In this document: positions 45,752 through 58,300 of the stretch, piece after piece
Numbering within the stretch: the first letter of the stretch is position 1
Layout: every line of letters begins with the position of its first letter
NCBI GenBank assembly: GCA_948474755.1
Contig: CAOLHI010001155.1
Span: 124,001-188,000, forward strand
Direction of reading: 5' to 3'
DNA from: Ctenosaura bakeri
Taxonomy: Eukaryota; Chordata; Lepidosauria; Squamata; Iguanidae
DNA: 64,000 bases
Translations under genes and position numbers: made by a program
Notes under the pieces: model-generated
Told to the model about the DNA's origin: nothing
Databases searched by the model: none
Seen by the model: only the letters and a program-made list of their open reading frames with translations

Positions 45752-46215
45752 TCATAGAATCATAGAATCATTGAATCATAGTTTTGGAAGTTGCCTTTTG
45801 AGTCATTGAGTCAAATGCTCTGCTCCATGCAGGATCTCCAGTTAAAGCATCCAGAGCAGGTAGCTGCCTAGCCTCTTTTTGAAGATGTCCAGAGAACAAG
45901 ATCCCACCTCCCCTCTAGGCAGTTAGTTCCATGGCTAAGCCACTGTTATTGTCAAGAAGTTCCTATTGATGTTCAATTAAAATCTACTCTTGTATAACTT
46001 CAGACCATTAGACCTAGTTTGGTCCTGTGGAGTAGCAGAGAACAGGCCTGTCCCCTCCTCTCTATGACAGCTCTTGAGATGTTTAAGGAGTGCAATCATG
46101 TCACCCCCAGTTCCTTCAACCTTTCCTCAGATGCTTTGTTCTCCATACCTCTTATCATCCTTGTTGCCCTTCTCTAAACCTGAGTCATAGAACTCTGAAC
46201 CATGGTGTCATAGAG
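45752..46215 (-). mobile_element. CR1 LINE 3' end, - strand
   Basis: The 3' repeat ATCATAGAATCATAGAATCA at 45753-45772 leads into antisense CR1 (AGGATCTCCAGTTAAAGCAT, AGAAGTTCC, CTTCCTCAACCTTTCCTCAG type sequence). It is closely related to the copy at 16058. Confidence 0.88.
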
Positions 46216-46219
46216 TACA

Positions 46220-46690
46220 AAAATATGTATTCATTATGTATTCATTGCTAACTCAGATGTAGGCAGAGATGATCTTATGTGTCTCTTCCTTGGAAGAATG
46301 TTTCATAGCCATGATGCCTCAGCAAGGAAAATTTCCATAGAGACTGCTGAAATCATCAGACAGAAAAGTAGGATCATACAGGTGGCTGTCTTGTGCCTTA
46401 TTGGAACTAGAGAGAAGAGCCGTCTTCATTTCAGTTTCCAGCTACCAATTTCTGATGTCCCAGGAGGAGGGGAAGCAGCAGCTCTTCCACTGTGTTTAGA
46501 TCCATCACTATGACTTGATGAGCTACCACACACTGAAGATTAGTGCTTAGGTTTGGTCCCTGTTCCTTCATAATCCCTTTTTGTCATATGTTTTTCCCTT
46601 TAGATTGTAAACCTGAGAACAGGAACTGCCTTATTTTTGATTTTGTCAGCTGCTTCAGCCCTTTGATACATTTATATCTTGACTTTCATT
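46220..46690. other. Intronic, possible L2/MIR-type tail
   Basis: CCCTTTAGATTGTAAACCTG, AGAACAGGAA at 46599-46628 resembles the 3' tail found on L2 and MIR elements. The rest is unrecognised. Confidence 0.35.
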
Positions 46691-46692
46691 TA

Positions 46693-46802
46693 TAGAATCA
46701 TAAAATCATAGAGTTGGAGGGGGCCCCATAAGAAACCAAATCCATCTGCTCAGTCAGTTTGGAATCATTCAGACTCAAGCATCCATCATGGTATATACCT
46801 CT
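46693..46802 (-). mobile_element. CR1 3' terminus fragment, - strand
   Basis: ATAGAATCATAAAATCATAG, AGTTGGAGGGGGCC is the antisense CR1 end with a short extension. Confidence 0.72.
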
Positions 46803-46804
46803 AG

Positions 46805-47685
46805 TTAATTTAATGCATCACATTAACAGCTTTTCAGTTTCTCTCTCTTCTATTTTCTGATCTCAAACCTTGGTGGCTAAAACTGTCAAAGATTTCTATC
46901 TGACTTCTTTTAATATTCCTAGCTGTTACTTCTGTTGTGGCATTGAAATAATAATCAGAACCCCTAAATTCCGAAACAAAAAGGGAATATTCTCGTCCAT
47001 CATCATCTGTTTTATTTATCTGTTCTTGTCTGTCTTTTTCTAATTGTTCTTCTTTCTCTTTTTGATTAAATAGGTTGTTTTGACACTGACACTTGCTACT
47101 TGTTTCAGTTTTCATTGACTTTGAACATCCCTTTAGCATTTATTTATAATGTATATGTGAACATGTACTCTGCAACAAGGAACTGCCTGCATAACTTTTG
47201 TAACACTTTAGCTTCCAAACTGCTTTTCAATTAAGGGCCAGAATTTCCTCTGTATTCTTGGAATGTTTCCCTTTTAAATATATATAGAACAGAATGAAAA
47301 CCAGAAGGAAATCAAAGAAAGGCAGCACAACAAAATGGTGAAAACTTATCTCAAAAGAGCCTCCCTCTGCCAGCTAGATACTTAATCTGCCAATTTTAGA
47401 CTGCCTTTCTTATGAAGGGAGATCCAAAGAAGTTATTATCTTGTGTCTCTAACAGTCAGATCTTCAGTGCAGATGTGATGCAGAGCAGGGCCTCCGCTAA
47501 AGTTCTCAGGAGATGGTGGTGTTTATTTGAGCTAAAGGGATCCTAAGAATAAATTGCCTCCAAGCTATTTGGGGCTTTCTTGGCAACCAGCCAGCAACCT
47601 GAGCTTTTTAATGTTTAAAATTATTTTTAAATAGTCATGCAAAGTAAGTTATGCAAAGTAAGCCTTACATTGTAAGGCTCTTGGT
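46805..47685. other. Intronic, nothing recognised
   Basis: A 101-codon open frame on the - strand (46834-47139), rich in Glu, Lys and Gln, matches nothing known. Confidence 0.45.
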
Positions 47686-47689
47686 TATG

Positions 47690-48180
47690 TATCACAGTGT
47701 TACAGCAGTAAGAGATAAAATAGATAAACAGATAAAAAAGAGAAATTGTTATTCATAAATGTCAATAAAAGCAGGCCAATTATCTGTATATAAGTCCATT
47801 TGTAAATTCCATTACTTTTTCAAATGTTGCACGTGTTGTTGTATCTTCTTTTCATCAGATCATAGGTAGGGGTCTGTTATATTTCCAATACTGGAATATC
47901 AGTCTTTTTGCACTCAAGAGGGCATGAGAGAGCCATTTCCTCTGAGCATGTTTTATGTTCCAAGACATAGGTAAATAGTTTTAAGAGAATATGTGCATTG
48001 CTGAATACCAAAGAACTTTCTAATACTAAATTTATTAATGTTATTACTTCCCTCCAAAATGAGGCAACTATGGAGCTTTTCAAAAACATATGAGTCAGAG
48101 AAGCACTAATGGTATTATACAATTAGATGGTTTAGATAGGCCTTTATTGGAAAAAATGTTGTGGTATTCATTATAGTCAG
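47690..48180 (-). mobile_element. L1/Tx1-like LINE ORF2 C-terminal remnant, - strand
   Basis: On the - strand, 48122-47877 reads LTHMFLKSSIVASFWREVIT, LINLVLESS, like the L1/Tx1 pattern 'L.HMFW.C..V..FW..V...I' just after the zinc knuckle. Frames beyond it are broken. Confidence 0.5.
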
Positions 48181-48317
48181 AACAGCCGTTTTTGTTGTAT
48201 GGGGTGTAATCAGAGACCTGTAGTCATACTTCATATAGATGTTAAAGCTGCAGACCATTGAACATTCCCTTATTCCATTCCTGCTATATATCGTCTACAT
48301 CATATCTTTTTGTAGAT

Positions 48318-48371
48318 AACACACACACACACAGACATATATCTCTATCTGTCTGTCTGTCAATCTATCTA

Positions 48372-48440
<69 letters not shown>

Positions 48441-48460
48441 AAATACACACACACACACAC
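48318..48460. repeat. Compound microsatellite (CA)n-(TCTG)n-(TCTA)n-(CA)n
   Basis: ACACAC runs flank TCTG/TCTA tetranucleotides, with about 14 pure ATCT units at 48389-48440. Confidence 0.96.
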
Positions 48461-49125
48461 TAGCATATTTACCTGGCGTTGCCCAGGATTTTATTTTCCT
48501 GTTAAGAACTCAGCAAACTGTCTTCTCCAGTACCTGTAACTTTTCTCCATATTCCCCAATCTAGTCTGTATTCAGAATTCTTAACGTACAGAGGTTGAGT
48601 TCCTGAGGGAATACACTGTCCTCCTTGCTGCTAGGCCTCTTCTCCATAGCAAATATCCTATTCCAGTACCTCTAACTTTTCCCAATAGTCCCCAATGCAA
48701 TCTGTATTCAGAGCTGTTAACATACACAGGTTGGGTTCCTGAGGGGATGCACTGTCCTCCTCTTTGCTGCTGAGCCTTGTCTCCATAGGAACTGGTCTCT
48801 TCCAGTACTTGTAACTTATCACCATTTTCCCCAATCCAATCTGTATTCAGAGTCGTTAACATAACAGAGGTTTGGTTTCTGAGGGAATAAACTGTCCTAC
48901 TTCTTGCTGTGGTCCTTGTCTCCATAACGACTGGCCTGAGGCCCAAGAACTCGCAGCTGAGAATTCTAAAGGCCCCTCCTTGAACTGCCAACTCCAGGAT
49001 TCCATAGAATCTCCACAGCCAGCCAATTATATGAGGTCTTCTCACCTCACACAGCCAATTGTATGAGGTCTTCTCCTGAAACAGACAAACAGACATACAA
49101 ACTTTGACTTTTATAGATAGTTAGC
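48459..49125. repeat. Unclassified interspersed repeat R, copy 1 (three ~137-bp monomers)
   Basis: It starts ACTAGCATATTTACCTGGCG and ends ACTTTGACTTTTATAGATAG. Between are three tandem units beginning CCAGTACCT(G)TAAC at 48527, 48663 and 48802, each with CCCCAATC, GTATTCAGAG and CTCCATAG blocks, followed by CCTGAGGCCCAAGAACTCGC and a GAATTCTAAAGGCCCCTCCT block. Open frames across it are not credible genes. Confidence 0.78.
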
Positions 49126-49235
49126 TTAGGTACTCATTCAGCCTCTCTAAATGGTTCTAAAATTAAAGGAACCTCAAAGGCACTAGTAGCTGCAGGGCCA
49201 AATCTACGTTCTGCGAAGTATTGTAATTATAAGTA

Positions 49236-49586
49236 CAAGCATTCCTAGCTTATTCAACAGCTTAGAGACTGAAGCACTGTCAAAAACTGAAAATGGTCAA
49301 AAAGTGGAACCGACAGCGCTCTGGTCCATAATCTCTCAAATAAGCGAGGGATGCAGTACACAGACTGAATGGAAGATGGTGCTGAGTAAAGAAAAAAGAA
49401 AAAAAAAGGACGGTCACAAAAGCATTGTGTGAAACCCCATCTTTTTGTTCCATTTTGAGGACTGTAGTGTGCCCTCTGCTTATTTGTGTGGACCACATAC
49501 TGAATTAGTGGGTTCCTGTTATAATGTCAAAGCATTGAAAAAGCACATAGTCAAAAAATGGATCAGTGAAAAGTGGGGAATGCCTG
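49236..49586. mobile_element. Mariner/Tigger-like MITE
   Basis: CAAGCATTCCTAGCTTATTC at the left is matched by an inverted AAAAGTGGGGAATGCCTG at the right, with TA at 49234-49235 and 49587-49588. It is 351 bp with no transposase. Confidence 0.62.
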
Positions 49587-49589
49587 TAT

Positions 49590-50158
49590 TGTCATTAGCT
49601 GATAAAGGTAAATTAAATTCATCTTAGAAATTTGAGAAGGACTGGAAGTCATAATCAATATCTAATAATTTATTTATATTAGAAATCCCATTTTCTGTTC
49701 ATGTCTTCTATTAGTAATGATCTTCCCCCCCCAATCTTTAAAGCAGAATTTCATCATAAGGTCAGTTTAGCATGGGCATATGGATCAAATTGTAATTGGC
49801 ATGATAATATTTGCCACATGGCATTAGCTGTTCAGGCTGTAGCTATCTGTTTTAACTACCTGATTTTACAAATCGAAAACCTAATCCGATCCAATTAAAT
49901 AAAGGTACCAAAAAAGAGGATTCCAAAACTGACCATGGTAGATTACCCTTTTTGGGTAAAGAAGTCCAAAGTCTAGTATGGGATAGCAGATACGCTTGTT
50001 GATATGTACTGAGTCTCAAAAACCAGACCCACCTTCTTGAATTGGAAGTTGCATTCTTTGCATAAATATTCTAGGAGAAAGACCCCCTCCCCAACAATGC
50101 ATTAAATTTTTGAAAATACTTGCAGGAGATGAGTAAAGGAATTCCACAAACAATATAA
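49590..50158. other. Intronic, nothing recognised
   Basis: No gene or repeat family was recognised. Confidence 0.5.
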
Positions 50159-50161
50159 ACA

Positions 50162-51208
50162 ACTAGTATATTTACCCAGCGTTGCTTGGGATTTTATTTT
50201 CTTCTTAAGAACTCACCAAACCATCTTCTCCAGTACCTGTAACTTTTCCCCATATTCCCCAATCCAATCTATATTTAGAGTTGTTAACATACACTGGTTG
50301 GGTTCCTGAGGAAAGACAATGTTTTTGTCCTTGCTGCTAGGCCTTGTCTCCATAGCAACCAGCCTGTTCCAGTACCTGTAAGTTATCCCCATATTCCCCA
50401 ATCCAATCTGTATTCAGAGTTGTTAACATATCAGAGGTTGGGTTCCTGAGGGAATACACTGTCCTCCTCCTTACTGCTAGGCATCGTCTCCATAGCAACC
50501 AGCATATTCCAATACCTATAGCTTTTCCCCATAGTCCCCAATCCAGTTTGTGTTCTCTGACAACATTGATGTACTGGTGTCAGTTGCATAGAGATGTGGG
50601 GGCGGGGGAGTGATTTGCCCTGGGCGGCAATGCTTTTGGGGCATCCTGGTCTGTAGCCACAGCCCGCGTGCCCTAGCCAAACCCCCACGCACTTCAGCCA
50701 TGCCACTACCTACAGTGGCCACGCCCCTCACTCTGTAGCCTCACCTCCTCCCACTTTTGATTTTATTTGCTTTCTGTTGAATTTGTGCAATGGCTTTATG
50801 TTTTCCTGGAAGCATTTTTTGTTTTGAATTTCAGCTTTAACATTCCTCACATATGGAACCCATACAGTCTACTGTGTGAGGCGAGAAGACCTTGTAACTG
50901 TGTTGTGGATGTCACTTTAATTTTTCTCACATGTGCCTCCTGGCATCCTTATTGATGGTAGGCCTCATCTCCATAGCAACCGACCTGAGGCCGAAGAGCT
51001 CTTGGCTGAGAATTCTAAAGGCCGCTCCCTGAACTGCCAACCCCAGGATTCCATAGAATCTTCACAGCCAGCCAATCATATGAGGTCTTCTTGCCTTACT
51101 CAGCCACTCGTATGAGGTCTTCACCTAACTGACACAGACAAACTCACAAACAGACAAACTCACAAACAGACAAACTCACAAACAGACCAACTTTGACTTT
51201 TAAATAGT
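50162..51208. repeat. Unclassified repeat R, copy 2, interrupted
   Basis: It has the same start (ACTAGTATATTTACCCAGCG) and the same monomers at about 50231, 50371 and 50506. The third monomer stops near 50552 and the family resumes near 50948 (CCTCATCTCCATAGCAACCG) through to the CTTTGACTTTTAAATAG end. The ~395 bp between (50553-50947) is either an insertion or a segment lost from copy 1. Confidence 0.78.
51134..51190. repeat. Minisatellite, 16-bp units
   Basis: Three copies of ACAAACTCACAAACAG near the right end of repeat R copy 2. Copy 1 has about one unit. Confidence 0.85.
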
Positions 51209-51209
51209 T

Positions 51210-53950
51210 GCTTCTAAGTAAAATGTTTACTTTAATTGTGTTTGTCTTGCTTCATGAACTCAGCCTGAAGCCCACTTATCTGTCTAGATCTTATGCAATA
51301 TCTTTTCTTAACTTGGTTATATTCAGCTTAGTACTCTGAGATATATCTGAATATAATTTATAGGCAAGTAAATAATAGAATCCAGGAACCTGAGGTGTGC
51401 CCCCCAAACGATTGCTACTCAGTGGAGATGATAGACTCTTACAGTCCTTTCTGCCAATTCTATTTCCAGCTTTTGTGCAATTTTCACAGTTACTGAAGTG
51501 TAATAAATAAGTTTGGAATTTACCAAGGATGTATGACAAAAGTTAGATCCTTATTCTCTAGGAATGTGTAGCGACGGCACTGCAGAAGCAAGTAATGAAG
51601 AGTTAACTACAGGTTAAAAAGAAATGTAAAAAGCTGCTACCTAAGAATTCATGTTGCTTGTTTCCTTGCCAATTCCCAGCAATCCCAGAGATAGTGTGAT
51701 AGAACTAGCAACGTGGGGTTTCTACCAACTACCAACAGCAGCTTTACATAATCTGATTCACTCTCCATAAAAATCTTGTCAAGATTCCTCATTAGTTTGA
51801 AGATCACCATCCACTTACTGCTTCTTGGGCACTGATGGGGAATGAACACTATAGCTCTTGGGTATAAAGATGAAAGGTGAAGTTGAATGTAATAACACTG
51901 GTATCTGTCTTCTGAATTCCTGGTGCGTTTAATAATACTTGGGGTCTTAGTCGCTCTGTTCAAACAAACACTACTAAGTAGCCCTTTGCAAACACCTAAT
52001 AAGCCCTGCACTGCTACAGAACAGTATCTCCACTTCCATCATATCCTTAAATATTGAAGAATTGGATTGTCAGCTGTATTGGAGACTGGTGATTGGTCTA
52101 ACAGACGAGTGGACACAAGCAGCCTGTGGGCTACATGTGCCCCCCCCCATGGCCATTTTTGCAGGGTGAAATCTCTCCCTAAAACAGTGCTATTGAACTT
52201 CAGTAGCAAACCAGAAAATCAAATTTAAAACGAGCAGGAGACTACAGACTCTCTTTCAGCAATTGGTTCTGGTTTAGCAAGTCCAACAGGATCACTGAGG
52301 CAATACTGACATAAAACCCAGTTGAAATGGTTCCAGAAAAAGATCAAGTTGATTTGCTGTGCACAATTCTTTGGGTTGTACTGCTACAAGAATAGATTGA
52401 AGTATCATAATATAGGCAAGTTAATATTTGCCTTTGCAGATTGCTTAAAGCTTTGTCTGAGTTGAAGACTTCTTTGCTCAGTGTATGAGTAGTTTTGCAT
52501 AGTTTCAGTACATGCAAGTACTAGGGAATAAGCTCTATAACTCAACATCAAGGTTTATGCCAAGGTGCTTGTTTCACAGTATATTCTTTATGATATTGAG
52601 CATGATGTTCAATAAGAGCATCCCATCTGGATGCTATTACCTGTAGGATATGCAGCTTGTATATATCTTCGGGAGGTTATTTCTAACGCTAAAACAAAGG
52701 AAGCTGATTAAAACCAGCTGTAAAACAATTTTCATACTTCATTTTTTTTACAGTGAGTATTGAATTACCTTGCACATGACTGCATGTCTGAACTAAAAAT
52801 AAACTAAATCTTTCCTTTCTTATTAAAATTAGTGTAATATTGATTTTTTTTTTTTAAGTTGAACTGAATGGAGCTGTTTCCTAGCTCGGCACTGGAATTT
52901 AATGCTGCTGACATCACTATGTACTTTACATGCCACTGAGAAATAATTGCTCTTTTATTCATGCAATGTGCTATAATAAGCACATTTTTAGGTGTGGACC
53001 AAAATGTAAACACCATAGTAAAAGTAAATTTTACAAAAATTCACATGCTACATGTATTAAATTCAGTGGTGAAGACTTGCCAAGGAAATGTGCAGGGTTA
53101 TTTGTTATTAAGGGCAGTGTGCATGAATTACACAAAATTGTCACATATTTAGAGCTGTTCCTGTTTAAATATTTGCTTAGAGTTCATTTAGAGTTTGTCA
53201 TAATTTCCTCACTGAGAAATTCTAATTTAAGTGTAATGAGAAAAGAGAAAGAAATGATGGAACTGTTTCATGCCAAGTCAAACCATCTCCTTAGTGCTCA
53301 GACAAGCCCCAGAATTCAAAGTGTTTTCTCAGTTCTGTTATCTGATATTTTAAAAAAATGAAATGCAAGAAATGGGACTTCATTTATGTAATGCAGTTTT
53401 GGCACTGAACTAGGTTCTACTGATCTGCTGATTTTCAGAGTTTCCTTTTGTCTGTACTATTCAGAGAGCATCAGTTTTCCCTCTCATTCCTTTTGTGAGT
53501 GTTAATGATTGATATTCGGAGGAAGAATGTGAAGCAATTGGAGAAAATGAAGAGGAGGCAGTTGCAACAGAAATAAATAAAATGAATGCAATGACATGTT
53601 TAATTAGTTTGTTATGAATTGATGAAAATACAGTGGTTGCTATAGGAAATTTTTTAGTATTTGTCATATTGACATAGATTTATGTACTAAAACATTTATT
53701 TACATAATGTAAATGATATCACAAGTTAATGCAGGATAGTAAATGTTATTTAAAGATTTTTAGATGTTTAGGAATTAAAATTTCAATATGGAGAAAGAAA
53801 TAGTGTAAATCAAAATCTAGAAAAGGCCTGTGTGTTTATTGAAAGACAAAGTGGCAAACATAAATTCTGTGAAAAATATTTTCAAATTCAGACAACATTT
53901 CAGGAATGATAAACAATATTGTTTGTTGTATATGTTCTCTCAGAAAAACC
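51210..53950. other. Intronic; candidate conserved non-coding segment inside
   Basis: No repeats were recognised. Part of it (52840-53360) looks like unique, balanced sequence with TAAT-type and GGAATTTAATG motifs, and could be a conserved non-coding element. This is an impression only and has not been tested. Short open frames here match nothing known. Confidence 0.35.
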
Positions 53951-53954
53951 AGAT

Positions 53955-55390
53955 TTTTTTTTATATCATTTTATTCAAATTTCACATATAAAGCAAACAT
54001 TATTACTGTTAATTTACATGAAATATTTTTGATCTTCCACACTGATCTAGATTTCATTTCCAACATCTCTTAACATAGTTATATCAATGTACAGCTTTAT
54101 GCTGATGATGTTACATGATAGTTCTTGCATTTCATTCTCTACATTACAGTTCCATGGTTTACATCAGTAGCCTCCTCATTAGTTATCTTAACCATGAATT
54201 ACTCATTTTCATTTAACAGTACCCAGCAATTACCCGTTACAATCTGCCATTCCTTTTTGATCTCATCATCTGTTTTCCCCTTTAGTTTCTATGAAACTAT
54301 ATTAGCATTTCTATTTTCCATAAGTGTTCCCCATCATTGTTCTATTGTAGGTATTTGTTGAGTTTTCCAAAGCTTTGCATATTCTATCCGGGCTGTTGTT
54401 ATCATATAAAGAATTATTCGCCAATATTTCTATACTTCAGTACCATCAAATACCTTTGTCATATTTAACAAATACAATTCCGGTATCTTAGCAAACTGAA
54501 CTTTCATTATAGCACAATTTTTTTTATGTACATCAGTCCAATATTTCTTAGCTTTGGGACATGACCACCACATGTGATATATCGTACCAACCTCTTTCTG
54601 ACACTTCCAACACAGACCAGTACCTGTATTGTAAATCTTTTTTAATTTGTCTGGTGTCATGTACCATCTATGAAGCAGTTTGTAATAGTTCTCTGTCAAA
54701 TTCTGGGCAACTGTAATTTTTTTTTTTTTCTAACTTTCTTCCCAGAATTCTAACTGAATTGAATGTCCAATATTTTGAGCTCATAAGATCATTGCTGACT
54801 TAATTGTTTCTTCTTGCCTTTCCTGTTATATTATTTCTTGATATATATGTGATAATAAATGAGGGGGATTTTCAAATAGCCGTTTAATAATCCCCGTTTT
54901 CTCTTTTGATTCTATTCCATATGTCTTTAAGTCCATTTGAAACCTTTCAGTTAACTGTCTGTATGGGAACCAACTTAATGTTATTCCTTCTAGCTCCAAT
55001 TTTTCTCTTGTTTTGATCTTGAAATTATTTAAGACTGATTTCTCTAATATGTCTTCATATCGCAACCATTTGTCTGTTTTAATCCATCTGCCGAAGAAGG
55101 CTTCCTGAGGGGACTGGACACCCATGTGGTAAGCTGTCTTATGTTTTTAATCTTATATTCATTCCATATCTTCAAAAGTGATTTCCTAATGTAATGATGC
55201 TTGAAATCTTATTGCTTTGTCATAAAACATATAGGCATGCCATCCCATCCTCAAGTCCGCACCTTCCAGTGCCAGCATTCTCATATCTTGTAAATCAACC
55301 CAGTCTTTTAATCACGTGAAGGCCGTGGCTTTGTAATATAACTGAAAATCTGAAAGTCCATTCCACCTCTGCTCTTATAAAAACCAGATC
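53955..55390 (-). mobile_element. L1 LINE, - strand, decayed
   Basis: On the - strand from 55390 down: 'DLRMGWHAYMFYDKA' type sequence, then an open frame 55125-54826 (KTDKWLRYEDILEKSVLNNF), then 54699-54430 with ENYYKLLHRWYMTPDKLKKI and the zinc knuckle CWKCQKEVGTIYHMWWSC, then WRIILYMITTARIEYAKL. The T-rich end at 53953-53962 is the poly(A) side. Stops and frameshifts separate the pieces. Confidence 0.87.
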
Positions 55391-55394
55391 TTGA

Positions 55395-58300
55395 GTACCA
55401 CACAGGGCAAATAGCCAAGGTCATTTTTTCATCTGTTTTATATATATGCCTCAGCTTTAGTTACAACCAATAGTGTTGTATTTTGCTGTATTTTTCTGCC
55501 AGTGTGCTCTGTTGTACCAGCTAATTTAAATGAAAGATAAACTTTTCAACTAAGAAGTGATGTAAAATGCTTCAAACAAATAAAAAAAATGTTCTGGTAA
55601 GTGTACACAGAACATTCGTGGTATAACACAAGAATACGTTTCAATTAAAACATTAAAACAAAGAGTTTTTTGAAATGTCACCAATCAGTAAGTAGCTTGT
55701 CTTTTCCTGATTGACAGTCTCATTTGTAAGTTTATGAGGCAAAGTGTTCTTCCATTGCTTGAGAGTTATCAGACCTGTTGTGCCATAAAAGTAAGATTTA
55801 ACAAGTTTATCACTTGAGCCTCTAAGGGACTGTATACGTAGGCTCTGGTAAGTTGGTTCATTAGTTTGATAGGTGAAGTTCTACCATTTGAGCTACATGT
55901 TCGTTCATTCATTCATTCATTCTAAGCTTTTATACAGACTAAGCTTTTATAAAGACTTGTGCTCCAAAGATCCTAGAGAGCATGATGAAATCTTAATCAC
56001 TTTTAACAACTTGAAAAGGGGATTTATTTTTAAAAAAAGACTTTTGGTCCAAATCATGTTCCCTATGAGTTTCCTGCAGTCCCTGTTTGAACTGATATAT
56101 ATCTCATGGAAAATTTACAAAACTGCCAAGACTGGGGGAAGTAAGTGGCAGTAGAAGAACAAAGCCAAACTATACTAATCCTGATTAGTTGGGTGGAGGA
56201 AAACATTGATTGGATTTCTGGACTGGACAGTCTTATTGTATTTAATGAATTTTTGTCAGCTAGGATGGGCTCTGCTCCTCTTCCCCCTCCCCCATTTGCA
56301 GCACTTGGGGGAAGAGCAGGACAGGGAGGACAGCATCTTCTTCCCACTGTCTGAGAAACTTCCCTGAGCCCTATGTGGCCAATGGGGACTCCCAGCTTAA
56401 TTGCTTTCTTGGACAGCCAGCCATAGGTTAGTTTGGCCAGGCCAGGGGAAGGGCCTTACATGCATGCTTGAGAAAGAGGTTTTACTCTCTGGTCACCCCA
56501 AGAAGAGGGTCCACTTCACAAAAGACACTCAGTCCTCTACAGCTTTTCCACACTGTCACGTCTCCCCTGAAGTTTCTTTCTCTAAGGATAGCCTATTTGT
56601 TGCCATCCCCTTTAGTGGAAGCTCAGAAGCTCAGAGTTTATCTCATTCCCACAGAATGTTCATGCAGTTCTGGAGTAGAAAAAAGGAGGGATTCCTGGCT
56701 GCAAAACTACTGAATCATGTCACAGGTGCCCAGTTTGGGAAGGAGTTCCACACTTTGAAGTTCTCCAGAAATAAAACAAGCAACCACCCAGATACCAGGT
56801 AACAGATCTGCTCTCTTCTTCACGTGGCAGATGTTCCTGGGTAGACCTTCTCCCCTACCTGCACACTTCAGAAGGTGGCAAGATTGAGAGGTAGAAATGC
56901 AATATCAATGAATAAAAGCTATACTAAAAGGTCCCACTCCCCCGAAGCCCAGCATCTACTGTTTTCTTTCATGGAGCAAAAAGCATAAAAACCAGTTGTC
57001 TTCTGTAATGATAGTGCTAGTGCCACTGTAATTTAGTCTAAATTTTAGTTCCTTGACTGATGAACTGAAACCATTGTGTTGGCAACTACCAGTCCTGATG
57101 CTGTACTCTACAGTGTTAAGCTATTATAGGATATGGTGTGTGTGTGTGTTTGTGTGTGTCAGAGACGTGTCTCTTAACAATCCCTGTTGAGCTTTTGGCA
57201 GGCAGCTACCCATGCACTCTTTTTCATGGCAATATTTAGGTTTATTTATTTATTTCTTTAAATAAAAGAGAGGTTGTTTTGTTCTTATCCTTCAGGTCTT
57301 CTACATGAAACCTTTCTTTGTGGTGCTGGCATAAATAATCAGGGCATGAATTTTGAACTTGAATTAGTTCTGTCAAATGTTTTGCATAAAACATTTGGTG
57401 TACGCAAATGTGCGATTTTGTTAGGTGATAACTGTATTTCTGAAGAAATGCAAGGCTTTGCTTTTGGCTGGAACCTTTCCTGTCCAAGATTCTTATCCCT
57501 GGAGGATGTGTCTAACTTGTTATAATTAGTGTGCAAAGACTCTTACAAGAATGACTGGAATAAATGAAAAATTTCCTAGGGGAAACAGTGTGCAAGTACC
57601 TTATCTCCTTTTCCTTGGGGTAAAGCAAAAGCTTTTTACCCTAACAGGTCAAAAACATTGTTTATCAGAATTCTATATCTGCTCAGAAAACTTGTTCTTT
57701 GTTGTTCTGACAGACACTGAAGGATTTATGTAAATAAGTAAGAAGCTTGTGTGACTTATTTGAAGACACGTATTGTCCCAAAATGCAGGAAAGCATTTAC
57801 ATTATTTCACTTAACTGTTTTTCACTAAACTATTTTGGAAGGGAGATTTAATGAGATTTCACATGAATTAGAGATAGAAGAGGTAGAAACTGTATCACAC
57901 ACAAAGAAGACTCAAATGGCCTTATTTGTCCTATTATTACTTCCGTTTTTACAAAGTCTTTGGAATGGTATTCAGCCTTCCTGGTGATAGATACGGAATT
58001 TTATGCAGTTGAGTCAGTATTTGCACCTTGCAGAGAATCTTAGGGAATTATTCAGTGCAGAATTTTTTAATTTTTTTTTTGGAAAAAGAGAACAGGCTTT
58101 GTGCAGGGAAGAAATAGGCTTCTCTACAGGAAACACATTTCTGTGTGTATTCTTTACACTGGAAAATTCTCCAGAAGATTTCATGAAGTGTGAAGAATCT
58201 TCACCACAGCTTTATTTTCCTCAAGTGTCAAGAAACCCATTATTCTGCAGGAAAATGAAAAGTAATTTTCTTTCCATTCTCACATTCAACCCTTCAACTG

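Noticed and set aside
48258..48539. Open frame with Leu-Ser-Val-Cys and Ile-Tyr-Leu-Ser repeats
   Set aside because: Translation of the TCTG/TCTA microsatellite.
48581..49096. 171-codon open frame on the - strand with internal repeats
   Set aside because: Crosses the ~137-bp monomers of repeat R. The protein repeat merely mirrors the DNA monomers, and copy 2 does not keep the frame.
51649..52011. 120-codon open frame on the - strand
   Set aside because: No recognised domain and no supporting signals in intronic sequence.
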